Shown here one piece after another: positions 48,857-57,135 of a stretch of 64,000 nucleotides of DNA. The DNA is taken from positions 6,634,001-6,698,000 of the forward strand of contig NZ_CP121451.1 of the NCBI RefSeq assembly GCF_029689945.1, given 5' to 3'. The notes under the pieces are model-generated. The model saw only the letters and a program-made list of their open reading frames with translations. It did no database searches and was not told the origin of the DNA. Each line of letters starts with the position of its first letter. The stretch's first letter is position 1. A program made the position numbers and the translations under genes. This stretch comes from Paenibacillus amylolyticus (GTDB taxonomy: Bacteria; Bacillota; Bacilli; Paenibacillales; Paenibacillaceae).

Positions 48857-48952
48857 TTATCGCTGCTCGCCCTCTTCGAATTCTTCGATCGCACGCCGTA
48901 ACTCCTCGTATAATTGAGCCTCTTCCTGCCCAGCTACTGTAGGTGTAATCAT
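48857..48952 (-). CDS. Possible very small acidic protein (31 aa)
   Basis: It is preceded by GGGAGGAAGGG about 5 nt before the ATG, a good ribosome binding site. The peptide is a single amphipathic acidic helix (AQLYEELRRAIEEFEEGEQR). Its TAA is in frame with the following small membrane ORF, so a read-through or sequencing substitution could join them into one protein of about 93 residues. Low confidence. Confidence 0.4.
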   Translation of the reverse strand: MITPTVAGQEEAQLYEELRRAIEEFEEGEQR

Positions 48953-49053
48953 CTGACCCTTCCTCCCATGAGAACATTATTGAGATACAACCACTACTTA
49001 AATAACACATTACTCCCCTTCAAAGTTTGAAGTTTTTTCAAAAATGGAATAAC

Positions 49054-49081
49054 CCAAAAAGCCCGAGCATTGCCCGGACTT
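49054..49081 (-). terminator. Terminator of galK
   Basis: The stem AAGTCCGGGC / GCTCGGGCTT with a 3-nt loop is followed by TTTTTGG on the minus strand, 49 bp after the galactokinase stop. Confidence 0.82.
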
Positions 49082-49129
49082 CCTTGAATTATAACTATAA
49101 CTATTTATTGGTGTACTGTTTAGCCGGCA

Positions 49130-50418
49130 TTAGGCAATCAATGCATTCAGACATACCGCACCCTGTGCACGTACATTAACGACAATAATTGGTGTATCCA
49201 GCATATCGTGCATCCAGGACATATACTCTTCCACTTTTTCGTTCGGAAGGATCGTCAGAATTACCCCTGCGAATCCACCACCATGAATACGACAAGCGCC
49301 GTCACCCAGGTTTTGCAGATAATTCTCGGTCAGTGCCAGTGCGATGCCAATCTCCTGTTCCTTCACAGCACCACTCTGATATACATTTTGCAGCCACTTC
49401 CAAGATGAGTTACCGGACGCTGTAATCAGTTTCAGGAAATCAGCAAAACGTCCATCCCGCAGCGCCTGAACCTGGCCATCGACACGGTTGTTTTCCTCCA
49501 GGAAGTGAAGCGCACGCAGCACGGCACGATCCCCAGCCGCTTCACGCACCTTCTTGAGGTTGGCGTAGATTGCATCAGCTGTAATTTCCCGAACATACTC
49601 ACTGCCCAGTGCCTGAGCAACCGCTCTCATCTCATGGGGTACAGCCGCATAATCTTCCGTCAGATCGGCGTGGTTGCCACCTGTATTCACAATGACCAAT
49701 GAGTAACCATTCTGTTGGAAATCCCACTGAACAGGCTCGATCACCGGCTGTGCAGGATTTTCAAAATCAATGGCAATGAGTCCGCCGTACGCACAAGCCA
49801 TCTGATCCAGCAGACCAGAAGGTTTGTTCCAATAATGGTTCTCTGCATACTGGCCGATTTTGGCCAACGTTACAACATCCAGTGCACCCTCATTATAGAA
49901 GTGATTCAAAATCGTACAAATCAGCATCTCGAATGAAGCCGAGGAACTTACGCCTGATGCCGAGAACACGTTACTTGACAGGTACGCCTGGAAGCCGCCG
50001 ATCTGGTGTCCGAATTCTTTGAATCCGCAGCCATCCCGCGAATCAATGCGGTTGTGCCATCGTCTTCCGTATTAGGCGTGAGGTCCGTGAGATCGATTAC
50101 ATATTTCTTGTCATAGCCATCTGAGTAAAAGGTAATAATAGACTCCGCAGTTGGTGCTGCAACTGCAATCGTATCCAGCGTAATGCTTCCCGCCAGCACT
50201 TTACCATGGTTATGATCCGTGTGATTGCCGCCAATCTCACTGCGTCCTGACGCGCTGAACAGCTTGCTTCCTTCCTGTGCGCCAAAGTATTCTTCGAACG
50301 TTGCGTTCAACTTCGTGTAACGTGCAGTCTGTTCCGCTACTTGTGATTGTCCATACATTTGGGCAAGCAACGCTTGGCCCTCCGTGGATTGGATCAGATT
50401 CAATGGTTGTGTGGTCAT
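49130..50418 (-). CDS. galK: Galactokinase (one frameshift)
   Basis: About 430 residues of the GHMP kinase family. The galactose-binding motif is the variant SGRSEIGGNHTDHNHGKVLAG near residue 57. The ATP-binding GHMP motif follows in NVFSASGVSSSASFEML and the substrate loop in SGLLDQMACAYGG. Motif 3 is CRIHGGGFAGVILTILP. One base is missing at 50025-50026; repair gives GMAAGFKEFGHQIGGFQAYLSSN. The ATG at 50418 follows TAGGAGGATTATTA. It phosphorylates galactose at C1 in the Leloir pathway. galE and galT are not adjacent in this window, so the gene stands alone. A cre-like element lies about 135 bp upstream. Confidence 0.9.
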
Positions 50419-50553
50419 TAATAATCCTCCTATGGATATGCAGCTTTTTATTTTGGGGCTGTTGGTGAACATGGGTGTTGCGTCGTTTCATGCCTTATTC
50501 CTCTCCCATTATCTCAGCTTCACAGCGGAAAAGGTAGGGTAGAATTGAAAGTT

Positions 50554-50567
50554 TGTAAGCGTTTTGT
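50554..50567. promoter_or_regulatory. Possible cre-like site upstream of galK
   Basis: TGTAAGCGTTTTGT matches the cre consensus except for its last two bases. It lies in the divergent galK/MFS gap. Weak call. Confidence 0.3.
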
Positions 50568-50695
50568 GAAGTTATTTAATGTAAAAATAGGATTGAAAAC
50601 CATTTTGCAATAACTTAACATTGGTATGAAGTAAAAACACATTATTTCCCATTCTTATTGTAGCTATGCTTTACATCTTATTGATGGAGGGAACG

Positions 50696-51951
50696 ATGAA
50701 AATCAAGTCGAACTATACCAAGTTATTCGGTGCATTTTCGCTTACCTTTTTGGGTGATGGACTTACGCTTGCTGCGGTTCCTTGGCTCATATCCACACTT
50801 ACAAGCGATACGCTGTATGCCTCTGTCACCATGACGGCCCTACGTTTACCCTGGCTTCTCTTTAGTCTGCCTGTGGGTGTTCTCATCGACCGATACTCAC
50901 GCAAACATATGCTGATAGGGGCAGGTTTTACACGAATGATTCTTCTGCTTGCTCTGACGTTATGTATCTGGGGAGGTTGGGTGAGCATTCCGATTCTGGC
51001 TCTGTTCATGTTCGGGATTGGCCTTAGCCGGGTTGTATTCGACAGTACGGTGCAGACAGTGATTCCTCAACTGGTAGATGAGAGCAAGTTGGAAAAAGCC
51101 AATGGGCAGTTCACCGCCGGACAGTTAATCACAAGTGATATTCTGGGCGTTGCGCTGGGAGGGTTCATCATAACCCTGCATATTGTTTTTCCTTTGCCAT
51201 AGACGCGGTAACGGCTGTTATTGCTCTGCTCTTTTTGATCAGTTTGAAAGGAAACTTCTACCCAGGGGATACCGAAACAACCAAGAAGCAAGTGCGCCCG
51301 ATGAAGAATTGGAAACGCGAGATGTGGTCCGGTATTCGATATGTCTATCATGATCGTTTTCTCCGCGGATTAGCCATTCTGTCTGTCACCATTACGCTGA
51401 TGTATTCCATCATCCTGGCTACTCAGATCTTCTTTGTACGAGATGTGCTTCGGTTGGATGCTTTTGCATTCGGTATGCTCATCTCCATCGCAACCATCGG
51501 CAGCATTGTAGGAAGCCAAGCTGTTGCATATATGCGCAAGAAATGGAGTACAAAACAATTAATTATCTCCTCCATTCTGTGCATGGGAATCATCTACGGT
51601 GTGGTGGGTCTTACTACTAATGCGTACTTAGTAGGCAGTCTATACTTCTGTGCTGCATTTTTCATCATTGTCTACAATGTTACCCGTTCCTCCATCCTGC
51701 AACGTTCCGTTCCTAATGAGATGCTTGGCCGGGTTGGAAGTGTGTTTCGCTTTCTTTCCTTTGGCATTAGTGCCATTGGTACACTTCTCGGCGGATTATT
51801 GGTGCGGGTTAGTGAAACGACGTTCGATCGCGTATTCTCGCTGCAACTCCCTTATCTCTTGCTAAGCTTGATCTATATCCTGTCTGCGCTGGTATTCACG
51901 ATGAAGATGAAGAATCATGCAGAGAACCAGCAGCCTAACATCAACGCTTGA
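50696..51951 (+). CDS. MFS transporter, probable drug efflux (one frameshift)
   Basis: About 418 residues with twelve predicted helices of the MFS_3/YfiS type. Motif A in the first cytoplasmic loop reads GVLIDRYSRKHML. One base is missing from a five-T run at 51186-51190; repair gives HIVFSFAIDAVTAVIALLFLISL between the two halves. The C-terminal half begins REMWSGIRYVYHDRFLRGL, typical of the subfamily. The start at 50696 has GGAGGG upstream. It is divergent from galK and followed by a DUF2268/MerR pair. The substrate is unknown. Confidence 0.85.
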
Positions 51952-52010
51952 CTGTTACGTTGGGTCATACTTGATAATGATCTCAAGCTTACATGAAGGA
52001 GAGATTAAGG

Positions 52011-52937
52011 ATGAAGATTACCGCGTTACGCTCAGATCTAATCTATGAGGAGATCATCCAGGCTGCACCCGATGAGAAATTGGAGTTATACCGCGAGCGT
52101 ATGATGGGTCCCTTTATGAACAAATGGAACATTCAACAGATTCCGTTTCGATCTCAAGAGCCTCACGGCTTCGACGTGATCATGATGAATAATTTTATGA
52201 ATATCGCTCCCGCAGATATCACACCTGAGATTAACGAATCGTTAGCAGCAATCTCGTCCGAAGCATTTTGGCAACAGTGTCATGAAGCTGTTTGTACGAG
52301 TCTATCTACGTTTACAGATCATGGAATTGAACTATCGGTCTCCGAATATCTATATACGATTTTATTAGGCGACAAGAACAGTCCATCACTCATCATAAAC
52401 GAAGGCATCAGCGGAGATGGTGGAATCCCTGGTTATATTATTGCGAACCTGATCCCCAATGGATATACTCTACCTCGTATGCAATCGGTGTTGGCCCATG
52501 AATGCAATCATAACGTGAGGTATCAATATATCCAGTGGAATCCACAGATTACGCTTGGGGAGATGGTGGTTAGTGAGGGGTTGGCTGAGAGCTTTGCGAC
52601 ATCCCTGTATGGAGAAGAGTTGTTAGGCCCCTGGGTAGCCAAAACGGATATGGAGACTTTGAACAACGTTATCAAACCGCAAATGAAAGAGCAGCTGCAT
52701 GTCACTGGTTTTGACCAGATTAATCCCTATCTATACGGCGATGAACTTGCCACACTGCAAAATTTCACGCCCGTAGGTATGCCCTATGCAGCTGGCTATG
52801 CCTGCGGTTATCACCTAATTCAATACTACTTGAACAAAACAGGTACACCGATCACCGAAGCAACTATTACTCCGGCAAGTGTTATCCTTGCTGAAACAAA
52901 GGACTTTTGGAATGAAGACACCCTATTTCACCGTTAA
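52011..52937 (+). CDS. DUF2268-family putative zinc metalloprotease
   Basis: A 308-residue protein without a signal peptide. The C-terminal two thirds match the DUF2268 (YjaZ-like) predicted zinc protease family: INEGISGDGGIPGYI, the HExxH motif in VLAHECNHNVRYQ, and the third ligand candidate in VSEGLAESFATSLYG. GAAGGAGAG precedes the ATG at 52011. Its last 26 bp overlap the MerR regulator gene in another frame, so the two should be translationally coupled. The regulator probably responds to a compound and controls the pair. The substrate is unknown. Confidence 0.82.
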   Translation: MKITALRSDLIYEEIIQAAPDEKLELYRERMMGPFMNKWNIQQIPFRSQEPHGFDVIMMNNFMNIAPADITPEINESLAAISSEAFWQQCHEAVCTSLSTFTDHGIELSVSEYLYTILLGDKNSPSLIINEGISGDGGIPGYIIANLIPNGYTLPRMQSVLAHECNHNVRYQYIQWNPQITLGEMVVSEGLAESFATSLYGEELLGPWVAKTDMETLNNVIKPQMKEQLHVTGFDQINPYLYGDELATLQNFTPVGMPYAAGYACGYHLIQYYLNKTGTPITEATITPASVILAETKDFWNEDTLFHR

Positions 52938-53673
52938 AGATATTATTCAGATCACTGGCATCACCAAACGCGCATTACATTATTATGATAAAACAGATCT
53001 CTTAAAACCGAGCAAAGTCGAGGACAATGGCTATCGGTATTACGATCAAGAGGCACTGGGGAATCTGCAAATGATTCTGTTGTTCAAAGAAATGAATTTC
53101 TCCTTAACAGAAATTGCAGCCATGATGCAGCTCTCCAAAGGTGAACAGAAAGATATCCTAAGAGAGCACCGTAGTACACTCGTTCAACGCAAACAAAAGC
53201 TCGAAACCATCATCGCCCAGTTGGACGAGTATGTGGATGGGACGGATATCTCTCATCTTCATCTGTTTGACGACTCTTCCATCCTGTCCATTCAAGAGCA
53301 ATATGAATCCGAGGCAAAGTTCATCTACGGAAATACCGAGAAATATCAGGAATTCGAAGCAAATATGAGTCAGCTGTCTGCGGAAGAGCAAGAACAAGCT
53401 TACCAGCAGTTCTCGATCAACATGGAGCAGGTATTTCGGGAGTTGGCGAAGCATCAGGACCTGCCCCCTGCTTCTGCTGAGGTACAAGTGTTGGTGGGTG
53501 AATGGAAAAGTTGCCTGGAGCAATTGATGAGTTGTGATGCTGAGATTCTGAGATGTATTGCGGAAGCCTACACAACGGATCGTCGCTATGCGGGTTATTT
53601 TGATCAGTTTGGAGATGAGGAATTTTTGAGGTTTTTGTATGAAGCGATTATGGTTTATGTCGAGGGTGGGTAA
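52912..53673 (+). CDS. MerR-family regulator with TipAS ligand-binding domain
   Basis: A 253-residue protein. The N-terminal MerR winged helix-turn-helix reads YFTVKDIIQITGITKRALHYYDKTDLL and NGYRYYDQEALGNLQMI. A coiled-coil dimer helix follows (to about 115). A C-terminal TipAS-type domain (about 140-250; AKFIYGNTEKYQEFEANM, SAEVQVLVGEWKSCLEQL, YFDQFGDEEFLRFLYEAI) completes it. TipAS domains bind thiopeptide-like and other multicyclic compounds and activate resistance genes. It overlaps the upstream DUF2268 gene by 26 bp. The ligand and the partner's role are unknown. Confidence 0.88.
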   Translation: MKTPYFTVKDIIQITGITKRALHYYDKTDLLKPSKVEDNGYRYYDQEALGNLQMILLFKEMNFSLTEIAAMMQLSKGEQKDILREHRSTLVQRKQKLETIIAQLDEYVDGTDISHLHLFDDSSILSIQEQYESEAKFIYGNTEKYQEFEANMSQLSAEEQEQAYQQFSINMEQVFRELAKHQDLPPASAEVQVLVGEWKSCLEQLMSCDAEILRCIAEAYTTDRRYAGYFDQFGDEEFLRFLYEAIMVYVEGG

Positions 53674-53674
53674 A

Positions 53675-53716
53675 ACCTTTGAGACCTTTTCCTAGTATTA
53701 GGATGGTTTCAAAGGT
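53675..53716. terminator. Shared terminator between the MerR gene and the convergent NERD-helicase gene
   Basis: The stem ACCTTTGAGACC / GGTTTCAAAGGT has a long AT-rich loop that is itself self-complementary (CCTAGTATTAGG). It directly follows the MerR stop. Confidence 0.7.
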
Positions 53717-53724
53717 CTTGAGCT

Positions 53725-55629
53725 TTATAATATAGCCTGTTTGTCCATTCGCTGTCGTTGGACCTCATCGAGATATCGAGTGAATTGAGATTCGCCTGAG
53801 TAGCTCAGAAATAACCACTCCAACGCACGCGTCATCCCGATATAGAAACGAGACACTTCCCGTTCATCAACTTCATTCGATTTTCCTGCTTTACGTGGCA
53901 TAGTCTCAATCGAAATCATAAACACTGCTCTGAAATCCAATCCCTTAGCACTGTCTATTGTCAGAACTTTAATACTTTCCTCTTCCCGATTAAAGTTCTT
54001 TTTAGATAGGTCATTCTGGGTCACCCAATTATACGGTAGATGATTTTCGTTCAGAGCTTTTCCCAATTCTTCGATACTGTTGACTTGATTAGACTCCTGT
54101 ACCCTGTACAAAATAGCAATGTCCTTCAGAGGGAACGATTTTTCACGCCGTAAATAGTCTATCGATTTGGCAACAAACGCCATCTCTGCTTGTGTACTTT
54201 TACTGCGATAAATTAGAGGCTCTGGACCTTTACGGTTCGTGAACTGAGGCGGTATAATCTCAATTGCATCAGCCCCGGTGCTGATGACTTTCTGTTGCAA
54301 CTTGGACTGTTCTTTATAGAAATCCCACGCAAATTGAACAATCTGTGCTGTATTCCTGTAGTTGATTGTTAGTATCTTGGAACGTCCCCGGAAGTCTAAT
54401 CCTGTATCTTGAGCCAAGCTATTTTTTCGTTTAAAAATGGTTTGCGCCCGATCCTCCACAAGCAGCAGCGACTGCGTCTCCTCATTGAGGCATGCGCTCA
54501 CAAGCTTCAGCCAATCCGCATCAAAGTCCTGACCCTCATCGATTAATATGGCATCATACTTCGGCAATTCTTGTAGTCCTTGGGAGATTTTTTCCATCAA
54601 GACCGGCAGTTTCCTGTCCATGATTCGAAATTGCTGCCCGAGCCACGAATGAAAGGTGCTTACCTGAATATTAGACTCATGTGAAGAAAGCACATCCTGA
54701 TCCTTAAAATCAAACAAGTCTTCAGGCTCAGCCATCTTCTGTACAATAGCTTGCCTTAAGTATTGGGACAAGGTTGAGCCGTAGCATAGCACAAGAATAT
54801 TCCAGTCTGGATTGGCCTTGGCCAGCATCCTTGCCCGACTGACGAGTACCAGCGTTTTACCACTCCCCGCGACTCCGCGGATTAAACGATGTTTGTCTCC
54901 AACCTGCTTCGCCATTTTTTCCTGATGTAGATCCATCGTCTTAATGTTATGCAAGGATAATAACAGCTGGTCCTGATGAGGCACAATCTCTTTGCATTCT
55001 GCACTAATCCGTACTTCAGGAAACAGATGGTAGCGAATTGCCTGTATATCTTCATTGGTCAAGCTATATCGGTTCCGGGTCGGCACCGTGAACATATGTA
55101 ATAACTTCTCAATCAAAATCTCTTCTGAAAAATCTTCATCCTCTGGGTCCATCTCTTCTCTGGTCAACACAAATACAGGATCGATCACGCTATACAAATC
55201 CATACGGAGAAAATCTTGCTGCTTCAGGCGAGTAAAGACAACACCATACCCGTAATTAAATTTCAAGTATCCTGGCGTTCCCTCTTTAATCAAATTCTTG
55301 TCCTTCTTTAATTGATCCGCAATGAGGAACGCGTAGTCTCTCGCCTGCTTCAGCGGACTACGGGCAGTAACTGTCTCCCCTGCCGTATTGCGCAACGTCC
55401 ATTCGTCCCGGTTTACCTTATGTAGCGTCCCTTTGGTATAATCTTTCACTTCTAGTACGAGCAAACCTAAATCTGGCCCGATAATGACAAAATCCGGTCT
55501 TCTTCCACGAATCTCAGGTTCATAATATACGATATAGTCTTTTGGGAGGTGTTTCTTCAAAGTATCAAATAATAGTCTTTCTCCTGCTGTCGCTTTCTTG
55601 GGGATAGCTTCTGGTACTGTATTTGCCAT
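53725..55629 (-). CDS. NERD-domain nuclease/UvrD-like SF1 helicase fusion
   Basis: A 634-residue protein. The N-terminal NERD nuclease domain (10-130) has the catalytic pattern RRPDFVIIGPDLGLLVLEVKDY. The SF1 helicase has Walker A GVAGSGKT, motif II LIDEGQDFD, motif III-like LLLVEDRAQTIF, the VLTIDSAKGLDFRAV motif and YIGMTRALEWL. It has full length and no break. AGGAGCG precedes the ATG. The layout matches NERD-helicase proteins that are often found in defence islands. Here it opens an accessory stretch with two more helicases. DNA degradation of foreign elements is plausible but not shown. Confidence 0.88.
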   Translation of the reverse strand: MANTVPEAIPKKATAGERLLFDTLKKHLPKDYIVYYEPEIRGRRPDFVIIGPDLGLLVLEVKDYTKGTLHKVNRDEWTLRNTAGETVTARSPLKQARDYAFLIADQLKKDKNLIKEGTPGYLKFNYGYGVVFTRLKQQDFLRMDLYSVIDPVFVLTREEMDPEDEDFSEEILIEKLLHMFTVPTRNRYSLTNEDIQAIRYHLFPEVRISAECKEIVPHQDQLLLSLHNIKTMDLHQEKMAKQVGDKHRLIRGVAGSGKTLVLVSRARMLAKANPDWNILVLCYGSTLSQYLRQAIVQKMAEPEDLFDFKDQDVLSSHESNIQVSTFHSWLGQQFRIMDRKLPVLMEKISQGLQELPKYDAILIDEGQDFDADWLKLVSACLNEETQSLLLVEDRAQTIFKRKNSLAQDTGLDFRGRSKILTINYRNTAQIVQFAWDFYKEQSKLQQKVISTGADAIEIIPPQFTNRKGPEPLIYRSKSTQAEMAFVAKSIDYLRREKSFPLKDIAILYRVQESNQVNSIEELGKALNENHLPYNWVTQNDLSKKNFNREEESIKVLTIDSAKGLDFRAVFMISIETMPRKAGKSNEVDEREVSRFYIGMTRALEWLFLSYSGESQFTRYLDEVQRQRMDKQAIL

Positions 55630-55880
55630 GTAAATCGCTCCTAATTCTAGTTATCTAAACTTGCTATAGCTTCATTATCTACTAAAAAACCACAATTTTC
55701 CACATTTAAAATTCACAGTTACGAAAGCATTTAAAAAACCATCCTTTCTTCCTAGTACTTTTGTATTAATATATATAAATCCCACATAATAGGTATCATT
55801 TGGAAAATGTATATGTTAGGGTTATTAATGTTGGCCAACACAAATAAACCAACTCAGGGTAATTAGGGAGAGAAGATTAA

Positions 55881-56606
55881 TTGAAGAAGTTCTTAAGTTT
55901 AGTGATAACATTGACCCTAGTATTGTCGTGTACCATTATAAGTTCAGCCTCTGCTAATGCGAGTGGGGAAAGCAACGAGAACTCTGAAATCAGTAGTCTA
56001 TTTACCAATTTTATAGATACTGCATTTGAGAATACCGAAGATTTTACAGTTAAGGATCTTGAAGGTTCTGTCGTTACAGATCGTTTTATTGAAGTTACTA
56101 AAGAACATCATGAAGCAGCAGATTATCGGACAATACAAAATATAATAATAGAAAACAACTGGTTTCTATCATATAGAGAACATTCTCCAATAGACAACTT
56201 AAAAGAATCAGGCTTAGAAGTTAATGCTCTAAGTAACATCAGGGGAGAGAATGTCTCGGAGAGATTCTATCACATTGCCAAAGATACAAGAGACAAATTC
56301 ACTAAAGAGTGGGTCGTTACTCTTTCAGGTAATTTCTCTTATGATACAAGTACATTTAAAGTAACAGCAGTTAGTGGACCCAAAATCAGCCTAACCACAG
56401 CCAACTTCGGTGCTATGTTCTCCCCGGCACTAGAAGACATCTATACCTATAATTCTTCTTCTGGATCTACGGCTACCTTCAATGCAAGATATAAAATGAG
56501 AGCTGTACTCGGATTATCTATAGGAGATCTTCCATTAGGAGTCAATCTCGATTTTGGAACTCATACGGATACTATGAACGCATATCCTTCCGTATTACAG
56601 CCTTAG
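55881..56606 (+). CDS. Secreted protein of unknown function (TTG start)
   Basis: A 241-residue protein whose signal peptide MKKFLSLVITLTLVLSC...SASANA likely ends near residue 27. The start is TTG behind GGGAGAGAAGATTAA. The mature part has an acidic N-terminal region and a beta-rich C-terminal half (EWVVTLSGNFSYDTSTFKVTAV, SGSTATFNARYKMRAVLGLSIG). This resembles small exported toxin or bacteriocin-associated proteins only in general layout. No family is recognised. A membrane protein gene follows 40 bp downstream and probably belongs to the same unit. Confidence 0.7.
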   Translation: MKKFLSLVITLTLVLSCTIISSASANASGESNENSEISSLFTNFIDTAFENTEDFTVKDLEGSVVTDRFIEVTKEHHEAADYRTIQNIIIENNWFLSYREHSPIDNLKESGLEVNALSNIRGENVSERFYHIAKDTRDKFTKEWVVTLSGNFSYDTSTFKVTAVSGPKISLTTANFGAMFSPALEDIYTYNSSSGSTATFNARYKMRAVLGLSIGDLPLGVNLDFGTHTDTMNAYPSVLQP

Positions 56607-56645
56607 ATAGAAATGTCAGTTTATTAAGTAAAGAGGTGATCATAC

Positions 56646-57089
56646 ATGAAAACAAAAAGTGAAAAGCTACCAACACTCTTTTTACTTATATACGCTGTCC
56701 TAATGCTCGTAAGTTACAGTATCTATCTATTTTTAGAGAATACCCGATTAAGTCACTCTCAACAATGGCTATCTGAAGGTATCTTAACCCAAGATGATGT
56801 TAATTCCATAAGCCAAACCGGAAGATGGACAACCATCTCAGAATCTGCGTTCCTCATTCTATTCGTGATTGCATTCATTTTTGTAATGTATCAATTTCAG
56901 AAAAAACCTTTAAAACATTTTCTCATCTTCAATGCAGCATTATTCATTGGGATTGCACTAATTAGTTACGTGGTTTCACTTGCTAGCTCCATGCCGATAG
57001 GAAATTCAGTTCAACCCGTTATTATCCCTGCGTTTTTACTTGTTGCCCTGTGTATCTATACGTTATGGAAAACAAGAAATGGAAAATAA
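56646..57089 (+). CDS. Four-helix membrane protein, function unknown
   Basis: A 147-residue protein with four hydrophobic helices (LPTLFLLIYAVLMLVSYSIYLFL, ESAFLILFVIAFIFVMYQF, HFLIFNAALFIGIALISYVV, VIIPAFLLVALCIYTLW) and a short basic tail. AGAGGTGAT precedes the ATG. It is paired with the secreted protein gene upstream and ends at a strong terminator. A role in secretion of, or immunity to, the upstream product is possible, judged only from the two-gene arrangement. Confidence 0.68.
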   Translation: MKTKSEKLPTLFLLIYAVLMLVSYSIYLFLENTRLSHSQQWLSEGILTQDDVNSISQTGRWTTISESAFLILFVIAFIFVMYQFQKKPLKHFLIFNAALFIGIALISYVVSLASSMPIGNSVQPVIIPAFLLVALCIYTLWKTRNGK

Positions 57090-57133
57090 AAACCAGACTA
57101 CATACCATACAACGGTGTGTAGTCTGGTTTTTC
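57090..57133. terminator. Bidirectional terminator
   Basis: A 13-bp perfect stem AAACCAGACTACA / TGTAGTCTGGTTT with T-rich flanks on both strands. It serves the membrane protein gene and the convergent helicase. Confidence 0.9.
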
Positions 57134-57135
57134 GT

